From: Agapetus fuscipes
Lineage: Eukaryota; Arthropoda; Insecta; Trichoptera; Glossosomatidae
Reading direction: 5' to 3'
Length of the DNA stretch: 64,000 nucleotides
Assembly: GCA_951799405.1 (NCBI GenBank)
Contig: OX637346.1
Location: 10,129,215-10,193,214, forward strand
Numbering within the stretch: position 1 is the stretch's first letter; every line of letters starts with the position of its first letter. Position numbers and translations under genes: made by a program. Positions 1 through 10,360 of this stretch are shown piece by piece. The notes below the pieces were generated by a model. It was given only the letters and a program-made list of their open reading frames with translations, ran no database searches and was not told where the DNA came from.

Positions 1-451
1 TGTTAAAAACATAAAAAGCTGTAAAATTCTTAACGACATTGTAGTTCACTTGATGATGCGTTTTTTTTTACTTAAATCAAAAGTGACGACGTGTAGCAGA
101 GACGATCATTCTATACGGGCACATGCACTCATAAAGTACGTTAAAATTAGGTATAACATTATGTTAAAAAATATATTTAAAATTGAAATGTCCTGTTGTT
201 AAAATCAAAAAAAAATTTAATGTGTAATTTAAAAGCAAAGGAAAACTACTTATTCAGAAATGAATTTAAAAAAAAGCCTTAAGTAAAGTTCATTAATGCG
301 GAAGAGCACTGTTATTTTATTAAATGCAGCAAAAACTGCCTCAATTTGTGCTTCTTTTCAATATCTGGGTCAAGAGACTGCGTTACCATGCTGCCAAAGC
401 ATTTTTTAAATGTCCAATCTTCTCAATGCCCGTTATCAATTTTATTCCCAC
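1..451. other. AT-rich sequence, no feature seen
   Basis: Low-complexity A/T-rich DNA. The short open frames near 324-539 have no coding character and run into the LINE tail that follows. Confidence 0.5.
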
Positions 452-662
452 ACCATACTGTAAAAAATGGTTCACTTTGCCAATGTCACCCCTGTTTCAG
501 GGAATGTCGGCAAGAGTTGCAGGGCTTATGTTCATTTGAGTTTGGATTTTATTTGTAAGTACACAATCAGCATTTGTAAGCGCGAACTACACGTGTTTAT
601 TTGTGGGCATACATCTGAGAGCTTTGAATGAATATATCCTTGCAACTTAGATTATAGATTAA
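452..662 (+). mobile_element. RTE-like LINE 3' tail, copy A
   Basis: Fragment of the tail family whose parent copies are at 1594-2872 and 42517-43921. It shows the blocks CACTTTGCCAATGTCACCCC, GTAAGCGCGAACTACACG and a TTAGATTATAGATT end, with the first ~30 bases of the tail missing. Its 3' end faces that of copy B (914-1142, opposite strand), 250 bp away. Confidence 0.8.
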
Positions 663-913
663 AGACCATATACATAACTCAAAGTGTTGTATGATATTTC
701 TTTAACTGATTGATTTTAGGAAATGCAACTTCAATCTTCTTTTTTCGTCTGAGGGAAGTAGCATCTGTACTTTTACGAGTTCGAGGCAATAAAGATGCAA
801 TCGAAAAGACAACGGAAAACTATATGAGCCGGAAAATCAAGTATTAGAGAAGATTGGTTTCCCGAGGACTGTCTCACGACCACCTGCAGAACTTGGATAA
901 ATCAACATGGTCT

Positions 914-1142
914 GTAATCTATAATCTAAGTTGCAAATACATATGAACATTTATAACTCATAATAAATTCATGTTCACAAACAGGCACGTGTGCATGTGT
1001 ACTAAAAAAATTAAAACCAAACCTCAAATGAGCATAAGCCCTGTAACTTTTGCCGACTTTCTCTGAGACAGGAGTGACATTGGCAAAGTTAAACATTTTT
1101 AACAGGATGGCTAGTCAGCCTCATACCAACCTATAAGTCAAG
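914..1142 (-). mobile_element. RTE-like LINE 3' tail, copy B
   Basis: Full-length but diverged tail on the minus strand, from the reverse complement of the TAGATTATAGAT end to the GACTTATAGGTTGGTATGAG start. It forms a tail-to-tail inverted pair with copy A. Confidence 0.75.
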
Positions 1143-1593
1143 CAACTCTGACCTTATATATAAAATTTATACAAAAAAAGTAATGTTTACAAAATATGTT
1201 GTTTCTTGTGTATAATTGTTGTGTTCACCTTATTTCTTGTATAATTGTACACATCTGAATTATACATGCATTGGGGTGAACGTTAATCTGAATGTAAATT
1301 AATTTGGTTTGCAAAATGCTTCCATGAACAAGTTGAAATCAACGCCTCATTCAAAACAAACCTCAATCTCTTCCACATTCGACAGCGCGTTCTTAGGTTT
1401 CAATTTCCGAGAAACCATTTCTAAGCCATCTGAAAACCTGAATTCAAATCAAGCGTATAAACAAAATGAACTGCTATGTATAAAGATAATTAATTAAAAT
1501 ATATTTTTTTAAGTACATTTCTAAGAAGAATTTAAAAAAACTCGACGCATAAATGTCCGGTCGATAGCTAGTAGATTGGTAGAAAATTGACTC
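1143..1593. other. AT-rich spacer with a SINE-head remnant
   Basis: Mostly featureless. At 1556-1587 a degenerate S1 SINE head is visible (GTCCGGTCGATAGC then AGATTGGTAGA), directly upstream of the LINE copy. Nothing else is recognised. Confidence 0.4.
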
Positions 1594-2872
1594 ATCATCA
1601 TAGTTATGGACAAGTGTGTCAGGGATGCTAGACTTAATGATTGTGGATTGATGATAGGAGAGAGCAAAGTGAGTGTTCTACTGTATGCAGATGATGCAGT
1701 TCTTGTATCTGATTCTGCAGTAGAATTGCAAACAATGCTCTCTAGATTGAATGAAGCTTTGTTAGGTAACCATTTGAAGTTGAATGCAAGTAAGACGAAA
1801 GTATTGATTTTTGAAAGAGATGATGAAAATATGAATTATGAATTTAAAATTAATGGAATGAATGTTGATGTCGTAAATGAGTTTGTATACCTGGGAAGTA
1901 AGTTTGAAAAAGATGGAAGAATGACCGGTGAATTTGAAAGAAGAATAATGAAAGGCAGGTGTGTACTGGGTGCGACCGCTTGCATCGCCAGGAACCAAAA
2001 TCTCACAAAAAATGTTAGATTGGCGGTGCACGGTGGTATACTAGTGCCAACCTTGATGTATGGAAGTGAAGCCTGGACGGTGAGTGAAAGGGAAATTAGT
2101 AAAGTCCATACAGTAGAAATGGACTATCTAAGAAGTATGATTGGGAAAAAACGAAGTGACAGGGTGAGGAATGATTTTGTAAGAGAAGAATGTGGTGTAA
2201 GGGAAAGTGTGAAAGTGAAGATTAAAAGAAGTATGTTAAGATGGTTCGGGCATTTGGAGAGAATGAGTGATGAAAGATTGACGAAGAAAGTATATGTTGC
2301 TAGAATAGATGGATGTCGTGGTAGAGGAAGACCGAGAAAAGTATGGAAGGATCAAATCTCTGAAATAGCGAATGAATGGGATATCCAGAGTCATAATAAA
2401 AGGAGGACTTGTATGAAAAAAGTTATGACTCTGGATGAAATGAAAGAAGTATGCAAGGACAGGAAGAAGTGGCGGCTAATCTGCAATGCTGATTTTTAAT
2501 GTTGGTTTATTGGCTTGCTACATTTTTTGCATAAGACATTTCTTTTTTTTACTTTTTTTGTATAGATTTATTTTTAAGGTTTTGTTGTTTTCTTATACTT
2601 AAATGTTATTTTTTACTCGTATTCCTTGACTTATAGGTTGGTATGAGGCTGACCACCCATACTGTAAAAAATGGTTCACTTTGCCAATGTCACCCCTGTT
2701 TCAGGGAATGTCGGCAAGAGTTGCAGGGCTTATGTTCATTTGAGGTTTGGATTTTATTTGTAAGTACACAATCAGCATTTGTAAGCGCGAACTACACGTG
2801 TTTGTTTGTGGGCATACATCTGAGAGCTTTGAATGAATATATCCTTGCAACTTAGATTATAGATTATAGATA
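1594..2872 (+). mobile_element. RTE-like LINE, 5'-truncated copy C
   Basis: Covers the C-terminal part of the reverse-transcriptase ORF, a ~125-bp AT-rich 3' UTR and the complete ~250-bp tail ending in TAGATTATAGATTATAGAT. Homology to the longer minus-strand copy at 42517-43921 begins near 1594, so the 5' end is truncated in the RT domain. The repeat at the 3' end is typical of RTE-type elements, which end in short microsatellites and not poly(A). Confidence 0.85.
1606..2499 (+). CDS. RTE-like reverse transcriptase, C-terminal fragment
   Basis: The 297 residues are open without a stop. The RT active-site motif YADD is at residues 27-30 (LLYADDAVLVS). It is followed by thumb and connection sequence (KTKVLIFER, FVYLGSKFEKDGRM, LMYGSEAWTV) and a basic C-terminal block with RWFGHLERM and GRGRPRKVW. 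These are usual marks of LINE polymerases of the RTE group. The fingers, motif A region and the upstream apurinic endonuclease are absent, so the fragment cannot act alone. The first ATG of the truncated copy is at 1606, but the real protein started upstream in the full element. It is very close to the product of 42877-43920, which implies recent insertion. RTE as opposed to a neighbouring clade is my judgement. Confidence 0.85.
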   Translation: MDKCVRDARLNDCGLMIGESKVSVLLYADDAVLVSDSAVELQTMLSRLNEALLGNHLKLNASKTKVLIFERDDENMNYEFKINGMNVDVVNEFVYLGSKFEKDGRMTGEFERRIMKGRCVLGATACIARNQNLTKNVRLAVHGGILVPTLMYGSEAWTVSEREISKVHTVEMDYLRSMIGKKRSDRVRNDFVREECGVRESVKVKIKRSMLRWFGHLERMSDERLTKKVYVARIDGCRGRGRPRKVWKDQISEIANEWDIQSHNKRRTCMKKVMTLDEMKEVCKDRKKWRLICNADF

Positions 2873-2999
2873 CAGAACACGATCTCTTTTAGGAATGTTT
2901 TGATAATTTTATTCTAGTATATTTATTTTAAATCATAGACCTTCCTGGTTTATAAACTTAAAGTTTTTTTGCGTGTTTTCTAGGAAAGTATTTTTTCCT

Positions 3000-3200
3000 G
3001 TTTCTTACCTGTTTCAGGTAAGGACGGCCAGAGTTGCAGGGTGTATGTCCATTTGAGATTTGGTTTTTATGTTGTAGGTTCACATGAGGCGTGTGCAAGC
3101 GCGAACTTGTACGTGTCTGGTTGTGAGAATGCATGTAATGTGAATCTCCAATGTAACATATCTTTGTAACTTAGATTAGATTAGATTAGATATTATAGAT
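3000..3200 (+). mobile_element. RTE-like LINE 3' tail, copy D
   Basis: Diverged tail of the second subtype (GTAGGTTCACATGAGGC, AATGCATGTAATGTGAATCT). It ends in tandem TTAGA units (TTAGATTAGATTAGATATT). The first ~70 bases are missing. Confidence 0.75.
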
Positions 3201-3729
3201 TTCTAGAATTGTCTTTGAATTTCATTATCAAAAAAATATTATTCTAGGTCATCATTTTACTCAACAGAGACCTAAGTATTCCTACTCGCACAAATTCTTA
3301 TAAATCTGAGCGAAGAAAGCTTCAAAAATTGTTCGAGGATAAAATGTTCAAACAACCTTATTTTAATATAATATTTTTAAAAATTCTCTCCCGCCAGCGT
3401 CGCAGGTTTGTGTATGAAATGCAAATCACTTTTCTGGCGTTCTCATGTAAATGAATAATGAATAAATTTTCGTGTAAACATTAACATCGGGGATATTTGC
3501 ATTTTTTTAAGGGGAAAAAAATGAAAAACGCGAAACGGAATTCGACAGCGTATCACTGCTCCCCTTATTTTTTTTTGCATTCTTTTTTTCCGACCAAAAT
3601 ATTGCGGTTGCTAGGGAATGAAGGGACAGAGAACAAAAAAAAATATTTACATTTGAGAGTATGCCAAAAAATGTAATCTTGGTAATTTCAACGAAGATTT
3701 GCATGGCATCTAAATATTTAATACTTAAT
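3201..3729. other. Unassigned AT-rich sequence
   Basis: No repeat family or convincing coding frame seen. The minus-strand open frame at 3507-3704 is low-complexity. Confidence 0.4.
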
Positions 3730-4085
3730 TCAGAAACGTTGAGCTTTGTTCGTATTGTATTACTACGCAGCCGGAGACGTCTTTCCTAGAAGTATATAAC
3801 CTTTCGTTTAAACTTCTCCATTGTGCTTACTAACAAATGTATGAAAACTGAAACAGCGCTTCTAGGGAGCGGCTTAATGTCATTAATATTTTGTAAAACG
3901 CTACGGTTGTATCACCACGTAGCTAGGGGCATTTGCAACCCAAGCATATTTTTTCGTTTTAACTCAAATATACTGTTTATCAAAAATTGTATAGAAACTG
4001 AAACAGCGCGTTTAGCGAGTGGATTAGTTGTAATGTATGTTTTGTAAAACGTAAGGGTTGTGTCATCACGTAGCTGAGGACGTCT
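3730..4085. repeat. Tandem repeat, period 151 bp, about 2.3 units
   Basis: Matching blocks recur at a 151-bp spacing. TACGCAGCCGGAGAC (3766), CACGTAGCTAGGGGC (3917) and CACGTAGCTGAGGAC (4067) are in register. So are the upstream TTTCGTTTAAAC and TTTCGTTTTAAC blocks and the GAAACTGAAACAGCGC blocks. Units are clearly diverged. No coding function is apparent. Confidence 0.7.
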
Positions 4086-4489
4086 GAGTATTATCTCATA
4101 AGACGGGCAGTCTTTACGAGGGAATCTGGAGAGATCTAATCAAAATGAAATCTTTTCATCGCCGCAGCTGACAACTAGATTTCTAACATCATCTTTCATA
4201 CTCCTTAATTCATCCCATGATAATAATAAGCTTTTTAACTAATATATCATCAAGATTTTCACAATTTTAAAAGGCAGGCCTTTGTGACCACAATCAGAAG
4301 AATATTTTTACAATGCTAACATTGCTACCTCCTCACGAAGAAGAAATATTGATAAGAGTTTATTTCCACGGAATCGGAGTGTCTACCTTCTTTCAAAAAA
4401 AATATTGAACTGAAGGTTTTGCGGTGTAAAGAAATGAAAATTCAGAATGATTTAATCACAGCACAGCTCATGCTTGTTCGTCACTCGTC
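4086..4489. other. Unassigned sequence
   Basis: AT-rich, no recognised repeat or gene. Confidence 0.4.
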
Positions 4490-4685
4490 ATGTCTTAAGC
4501 AAGACTCAGTTTCTATAGAGCTGCATGAACTTTAGTGAATGGTCTTTTGGAAAAGACACATGAGATTTATAGCACAGCAAACATAACTTTTTTGTGCTTC
4601 GCTGGAAATCAAACTCCAGACCTCACGATTTCGTAGCTCGGTGACATGTGGCATGCTCACATTATACTACGGACCAATCGCTGTA
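4490..4685 (-). mobile_element. S2 SINE, degenerate copy
   Basis: Reverse-complement remnants of the S2 family: the tRNA-like end ATACTACGGACCAAT, the TGTGCTTCGCTGG block next to the B-box, and the GTCTTAAGCAAGACTCAG body block. Heavily diverged. Confidence 0.5.
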
Positions 4686-5117
4686 CCAGAAAGAGAAATT
4701 TCATTTTGAGTTTGAAAAGTCAAAAAGGTAAAAGCTTATCCGATATTAAAATCTGGATAAGGATAAATAAAAAATATGGAAAATTCTGTCAGACGTCCTT
4801 TAATTTATTAAGACTATACCACAAGAATACGAATGCTCTTGAAACCATATTGGACCAAAACCAGTAAATATTTAAAGAGCTCCAATTCACTTGGTATGAA
4901 TATGGTATAAAGATACCCTCTAGTTTCATCCAATTATATGGCATTTACAAGAAGTAAACATATTCTTTTCAGCTTTTTTGGGGATTCAAACCTTGTATCA
5001 ATATCAAATCAGAAGCTTTTATCACTAGACTACGCCCCGAATGTAGTTACCAAACCTGACTAGCGGCGTTCAATACCATTATCGCGGAACACAATGGACC
5101 CAATTGTTCTGCACCAG
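4686..5117. other. Unassigned sequence
   Basis: No recognised repeat or gene. The plus-strand open frame 4646-4867 overlaps the SINE edge and has no coding signal. Confidence 0.4.
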
Positions 5118-5275
5118 CACCCCAAGTCTAAAACTTTACGTTCAATCTCAACCATAGCGTTTTCCAAAAAGTATGTAACCTAACACGCTCACTCAGGCGC
5201 TGATTTAGTGTTGGTACATTTTTTGATTAACGCTAGTGTTGAGTTTAAGTGAAAAGCGCTTTACTTGGTGTTCAG
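5118..5275. mobile_element. Foldback MITE
   Basis: Imperfect inverted repeat. The left arm CACCCCAAGTCTAAAACTTT continues to ACCATAGCGTTTTCCAAAAA, and the right arm reads the complement (TTTTTTGATTAACGCTAG to CTTTACTTGGTG). A related element lies at 60910-61076. No ORF. Confidence 0.5.
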
Positions 5276-5496
5276 GACGGCCACCAGCTCCGTACTAATT
5301 ACCCAATGTCCGTGCACCCACATTTTGAATCGGATTTCATAACATTATCATCCGAGCTGATCACGGACGAGCTGCCCCTTCTCTATCGTTGCTAATCAAC
5401 ATATGTTTTCAATGGTCATGTCTGCTCATTAATTATTGAATAATAGTACTATTTAGGTACAAATATGTCAACTTTTTTTAAAGCCAGAAAATTTCT

Positions 5497-5660
5497 TGGA
5501 GAATAGGCGCTTTGTAGCGACGACGACCAAGCTCGTAAAAAGGTCGATATCTTAATTGGTAGAATACTTACATTCCATGCCGAGAACAAGGGTTCAATCT
5601 CAAGGCCCTACTCAGCCTACATAAGAAATGAGAACCAGCCCCCTCGGGAGCTGGGCATTT
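5497..5660 (+). mobile_element. Composite S2-S1 SINE, partial
   Basis: Begins with the end of the S2 body (GGCGCTTTGTAGCGACGACG, CCAAGCTCG). It passes directly into an S1 tRNA-like head (GGTCGATATCTTAATTGGTA, B-box GGGTTCAATC) and then the S1 body (CAGCCCCCTCGGGAGCTGGG). It lacks the ~80-bp S1 segment between B-box and TACTCAGCC. The same junction and the same deletion are present at 45921-46401. Confidence 0.7.
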
Positions 5661-6230
5661 ATTTCACCTCAAGTACTCTCGACTTGATAACGTCATTTGC
5701 AAAAGGACATTCACAAGCATGACATGACAATTTTGTACGAGTATCAAATAAGAATATTCGAAAAAAAAATACTTTCTAATGCTTTAAATATTCTCCATTT
5801 TTTAAGGATTCTTTTGTTCGTCCTAAAATTAATTTCAATTATTTCTTGAATTCCCGTCAATTATAAATCAGTAGAGCGAATCAGAGACTTCAGAAATTGA
5901 TTACCTTTTCGGAATAATAATTAACCCGGGATCTTTGTGATTTGTAGGGCGTTCCGCTTCTTGATTTTAATAATGTTATTCTTTATTGTCTATTAATTCA
6001 AAGGTGGTATTATTGATTATTGTTTCATTCAAATTGATCCGACTCGATTTGATCATTCTATTGTTAAATTAAAGTCCACTTAGATGTTGTATTTTCAGCG
6101 TTAGCATAGTGGCTTCATCCTAAGTAAAAAGGACACACTTATGTCAATCGTGTGGGCAGTTTATTTTATAATTTTAAAGTCACAGATGCTTAAGTTGAAG
6201 ATATTGGGCCTTTTTATAATAAATATATAT
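5661..6230. other. Unassigned AT-rich sequence
   Basis: No feature seen apart from ACCTCAAGTACTCTCGAC near 5685, which may be an S2 remnant. Confidence 0.4.
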
Positions 6231-7690
6231 ATATTTTTTTTTTTTTTTTTATTTAATATAAGACATTTTAAGTACATACATTACATTTTTCAAACTTATT
6301 TCTATTACATAATATTCATTTGTTTTATATGCTATACCTCACCAAAAAGAGTCAAAGCTCTTGTGTGTGGTGAGGGATTCACAATTAATTTAGTCAATAG
6401 TAATAACAAATTTATTTCAGTTATTTAATATATTTAAATTATAAACTAGAAATTTATTTAAGTTACTTCATACACTTAAGTCAAATACTTATGATGTGTA
6501 TTTTCAGTGTGAAGAGATCTGATATGTGGAGAAATCAAATTTAAATAAGAAAAAACTGTATAATAAACAAAAGCAAATATATAAACATAGATAATATAGG
6601 CAAGTAGGTACCAAAGTATAATAAAATAAAAACATACATACATATGATTTATAGAGGTCTACTAATGACAAAAAAACAATACAAGGCACATGCAATAATA
6701 TCAATTGGTAAACAAATCTAATATTTTTCGAAATGTTTTTTAAGTTTATTTTTAAATACATGATAATCTTTTATATTTTTTAGTTCAGTCGGTAATTTAT
6801 TAAAGTTTGTTACACCAACATAAATGAAGCTATTTTGATAATGTTTTGTGTCAAATTTTGACATTTTGAGGTTATGTTTGTATCTTGTTGAATGATTTGT
6901 TTCTAATTTTAATTGTTGTTTTTCCTTTAATATTTGCAATATGGCGTTTTTTTTAAAAATGATATCTACTGAGGGAACTTTAAATATTTTAAATACTAAT
7001 TCAGTCGGGTAATTCGATGGTTTTCTTAATATTATCTTAATGATTAATTTTTGAATTATTTTTACAGGGCTTAATGTGTTTAAGTATGACCCTCCCCATC
7101 CTATAATGCCGTACTGTAATATAGATTGCACAATTGCGTAGTAGACTCTTCTTAAGTTATCTATTCCGAGTATATTTCTAAGTCTTATAAATATGTATAT
7201 GCACTTTCTGATTCGTTTTATCAGTTTACTAGTATGTTCTTTCCATTTCAATTTACTATCTATGTCAACGCCTAAATATCTTGTAGTATCTGTTTGCTTT
7301 AGTATTGAGCAGGTTAGATTACAATTCGTTTTATTACATTTATTTTGTTGATGAATAAATACGTTTAAATTTAGATTTAATTTATTTTCATTAATAGAGA
7401 ACGGGACAATGTAAGTTTTTTCGCTGTTGAGTGTTAACAAATTCACGTCGAACCAGTGCTTTAAATTGTCAATGTCAACATTTGCTTTATTGGTGACACT
7501 ATTCCAATTTGTATCTTCGATGATAATAACTGTATCATCGGCATAGGATATTATTTTTCCGTTTAGTTTCAGTGTAAATACATCATTGACATACAATATA
7601 AATAATAAAGGGCCTAATACTGTGCCCTGTGGTATTCCGAAATTACTAGTTTCTATTTGGCTGTACACCTCATTTATTTTGACAATTTAC
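6231..7690 (-). mobile_element. Poly(A)-tailed LINE, 5'-truncated
   Basis: A minus-strand element. The T run at 6231-6251 is its poly(A) tail, preceded on the minus strand by ATTAAATAAA. Upstream are a ~450-bp 3' UTR and the RT fragment 6718-7668. A poly(A) tail distinguishes it from the RTE-like families in the window. The open frame stops at a TAA just upstream of ~7690, so the 5' part is truncated or broken. Confidence 0.75.
6718..7668 (-). CDS. Non-LTR reverse transcriptase fragment (Jockey/CR1-like)
   Basis: 316 open codons. RT motif B-type sequence GIPQGTVLGPLLFILYVND is at residues 11-29, the active-site YADD at 42-45 and YLGVDIDSKLKWKEH near residue 131. These are followed by the conserved thumb block YYAIVQSILQYGIIGWGG. 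The order and spacing match Jockey/CR1-superfamily LINE polymerases. The endonuclease and the start of the RT are missing. The first listed codon is GTG, and the reading frame really enters from ~7690 without a proper start. The protein is AT-rich in codon use (many N, K, I), like its surroundings. The exact clade cannot be fixed by eye. Confidence 0.8.
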   Translation of the reverse strand: MYSQIETSNFGIPQGTVLGPLLFILYVNDVFTLKLNGKIISYADDTVIIIEDTNWNSVTNKANVDIDNLKHWFDVNLLTLNSEKTYIVPFSINENKLNLNLNVFIHQQNKCNKTNCNLTCSILKQTDTTRYLGVDIDSKLKWKEHTSKLIKRIRKCIYIFIRLRNILGIDNLRRVYYAIVQSILQYGIIGWGGSYLNTLSPVKIIQKLIIKIILRKPSNYPTELVFKIFKVPSVDIIFKKNAILQILKEKQQLKLETNHSTRYKHNLKMSKFDTKHYQNSFIYVGVTNFNKLPTELKNIKDYHVFKNKLKKHFEKY

Positions 7691-8208
7691 CTTATTTAAT
7701 ATTACCTTTTATTATCGAGTATGATCAAGTTTATTGGATGTAGAATGGTTGTTCAATTTTTAATTTTTTTTCATTACTATTTTTATTTTATTTCATTTCT
7801 CTAACGGAGCTTTTTAAAAAAGCTAAGATGAAAAATCGTTGGAAGTACGAAATAATATTATTTTGTTTATTGCATTTTTTTATTTTTAAATATCTGTGTT
7901 TTGATACTCGAGATAAGCTCTCTTATATCACTAGCAGACACGTGTATGCTTGCAAATACGAAGGTATAAACATCATACGGTAATTTATATAAAAAAAAAT
8001 ACTAGGAAAATATAAAGAATCCATAAAAAAAATAATGTATCAAAATGAACGCGTGCAGAATGTACTAAGAAACATTTCAGTAAAATATTATAAGGCCTTG
8101 TAAAGCTCCAGCTTATTCATCAAAAGGTGGACATTATTATTTTCCAAAATATTTTGGTTGGATTAATTTTATACGTCGTACAGAATTAGAGACGGAAAAT
8201 AATGCAAC
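7691..8208. other. Unassigned AT-rich sequence
   Basis: Low-complexity A/T runs, no gene or repeat recognised. Confidence 0.4.
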
Positions 8209-8466
8209 AAAGCTACACATACAGTCTCACTTCTTACCGCGTTTTCCCCGAAGGGGTCGCATATGGCGAGCGAACCTACTTATTTTTACAGGTGAGGAGG
8301 CCGACCTTACGACAACCACTTCAGTTGAAGTGAAGATAGTGCTCATTTCTTGAGAAGACCCTGCCGGTATTTTATTTTGGGTTTGAAATAAACATCGAAA
8401 CGGTTTCAAACCCGAGCTCTCGGTACGGAATGCAAGCACTCTACCAACTGAGCTATCAACCGGACT
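8209..8466 (-). mobile_element. S1 SINE, near full length
   Basis: On the minus strand it starts GTCCGGTTGATAGCTCAGTT (A-box TAGCTCAGTTGGTAGAG) and has a B-box-like GGTTTGAAACC. It continues through the S1 body to CCCCTTCGGGG-type sequence and ends at TGTGTAGCTTTGTT. The tRNA-like head indicates RNA polymerase III origin. Confidence 0.8.
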
Positions 8467-8836
8467 ATCTTAGATTTTTCCTACAGTGAAATAAATATGT
8501 GGTAATACAGGAAATAGTTTTCTCATCATTTCCATCTACTTTAAAAAGAAAAACGGACGCGATCGGTCCTTTTTTTCAAAATGTTTACGACACCTTAGCC
8601 CAGAATTTTTAACATTAGCATAGCGACTTTATACTGTATGATAAGGACGCATATATACGACAATCGAGTAGTTTTTCTTTGTAAGTTTAAAGTCAGTTAT
8701 GCTTACATTGAAAAAACGTGTAGGTATATGGATGTCATCTACATCTTCAACCTCACACTCTTATGTATATATATATGTATATATATTTATATATATATAA
8801 AGCTATCTGGAATTTGGTTCAAGTTCTCCTCATTAT
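8467..8836. repeat. AT-rich spacer with (TA)n
   Basis: A (TA)n-type microsatellite lies at about 8763-8800. The rest is unassigned. Confidence 0.5.
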
Positions 8837-9061
8837 TTGGAGCAGAGTCCAGTTTTTGCTGCGCGGGACATGATACCCTTCATCAGCAACATTGTCCGCA
8901 CGGCTCGGGTACTCGGGTACATCCAAGTGGCCATGCAGCACAAAACTTTACACACGGAAATAATGAAATTGGCCGAACAAAAAGTCGGCCTAACAATTGA
9001 CAGGCCGGCCGGTCGGCGGGGCGTGAAGACGAAAACAAGGACGTCCGACGTAATTACGTGA
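8837..9061 (+). other. Exon-like ORF, unrecognised
   Basis: An open frame of ~74 codons in a locally GC-richer patch. A plausible splice acceptor (TCCTCATTATTTGGAGCAG) precedes it, and a TGA ends it at 9059-9061. The product has a helical, mildly hydrophobic stretch (RDMIPFISNIVRTARVLGYI) then basic residues. I do not recognise the family. It could be a 3' terminal exon, a retrocopy remnant or chance. No other exon of the same gene was identified. Confidence 0.28.
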
Positions 9062-9066
9062 CGTCA
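9059..9066. promoter_or_regulatory. Perfect CRE palindrome
   Basis: TGACGTCA, the consensus CREB/ATF site, lies in GACGTAATTACGTGACGTCA, which has an overlapping ACGTAATTACGT palindrome. Single occurrence, function unproven. Confidence 0.35.
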
Positions 9067-9691
9067 CGGACACCGAGTACATTAATCACAGTCTATGAAT
9101 ACAGCCAGCGGATATGGTCAGCGACTGCCATCGAGATAGTTGGAAACTTTTTTGAGCGAAGTTAATCACGGCTTGAATACGAGATAGATTGTCGAGATAA
9201 CGTCTTTGAATTGTGTTGAAATACAGTTAATCGCAATGTTTTTTTTCAAGTTATTACAATGTGATAACACATATGAAGATATACAGTGTCATTTTATGGT
9301 TAAAGTAATTTTATCGAACTGTTAGCGTTGAGTGATGGACTCGTCTTATATATGTATTATACTCGTATATATGAGGATGATTTATTTATTGTTGTTTTGT
9401 ACATGACAAAAGAGCGCCTTTTTTGTGTGTGTCACACCTCAAGGGCCCAAATGGGCTCTTATGGAATCAAAGTCAGAAATCTACTATTATTTTCTAAAAT
9501 TATAAAAATGTATGATTATTATAACTAAATTATTTCCTGTGCTTCCATAAAGTTATCTAATTTAAAAAAAAAAACCTACATTGCCGCCCTTGGCTCTTTA
9601 CTATTCATATACACGCAGTTTTTGTAACGTTGAAATCTTATTTGAGAAAATGCCTGTTGATTGTTATGTGATGTCATTTTTTTCAAATAAA
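9067..9691. other. Unassigned sequence with a small S2 SINE piece
   Basis: Only 9418-9462 is recognisable: a minus-strand S2 fragment (TGTGTGTGTCACACCTCAAG then GGGCTC). Confidence 0.45.
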
Positions 9692-10360
9692 AAATGAAGG
9701 GTACAGGGGAAAAAGGATCACTGTCAAAAGTAAATCATTGTGAGAAAAAGGAAAAAACATTATTTACTTTGTATAACTGTTTATGAAACAACTTACTATA
9801 GTAGCAATTAAAACTATTTTTTATAGCTTATTTAATAATTTGGTTTTGAATTCTTAATTATTTATTTTCTTTGAGTAACCATAACAATAAAGAATATTTA
9901 GAAAATATTACTTTCAACAAGGATCATAGTCAATTGACATTGATCTTTTTTCTAATTTTAGTATTCATTTATTTTAATTGTAACACTATTTACTCAAAAT
10001 ATTCTAGTTATAAGTAATAAAAATATTATAATTATTGACAAATTTAAAAGCTAATATTTAAATTAGCCTAATAAGAATCTGTGAATGAATCTGTGAACTG
10101 ACTGACAGCCGGCTGTCAAAATGAAAAAAAAGATCAATGTCCATTAGACAATGATCTTTCTTTCTGCAACAAGGGTGACATTGATCTTTTTATGATACTG
10201 TCATACAATCTATTTTTGAGTCTGTTGTAGACTATGATCGTTTTAAGCGTTTTTCGGAAATCTAGACAAGAAGCTACCTTTATTTTGCACTAGATGGCAT
10301 TGTTAGTTTTTTTTTGCTGAAAAATTGACAATGATCCTTTTTCCCCTGTACCCTTCAAAT
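9692..10360. mobile_element. Non-autonomous TIR DNA element, ~660 bp
   Basis: Terminal inverted repeats of ~31 bp: left GAAGGGTACAGGGGAAAAAG from 9696, right the complement ending CCCTGTACCCTTC at 10356. AAAT flanks both sides (9692-9695, 10357-10360) and may be the target duplication. The interior is AT-rich and non-coding, with several GACAATGATC / GATCATTGTC-like copies in both orientations, as in elements with subterminal repeats. Superfamily not assigned. Confidence 0.65.

Noticed and set aside
6141..6428. 95-codon plus-strand ORF
   Set aside because: Runs through the poly(A) tail and 3' UTR of the minus-strand LINE; phenylalanine/isoleucine-rich low complexity.
8638..9000. 120-codon plus-strand ORF across the (TA)n tract
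   Set aside because: Half of it is translated microsatellite (repeated Y/I), and the other half is the wrong frame of the 8837-9061 patch.
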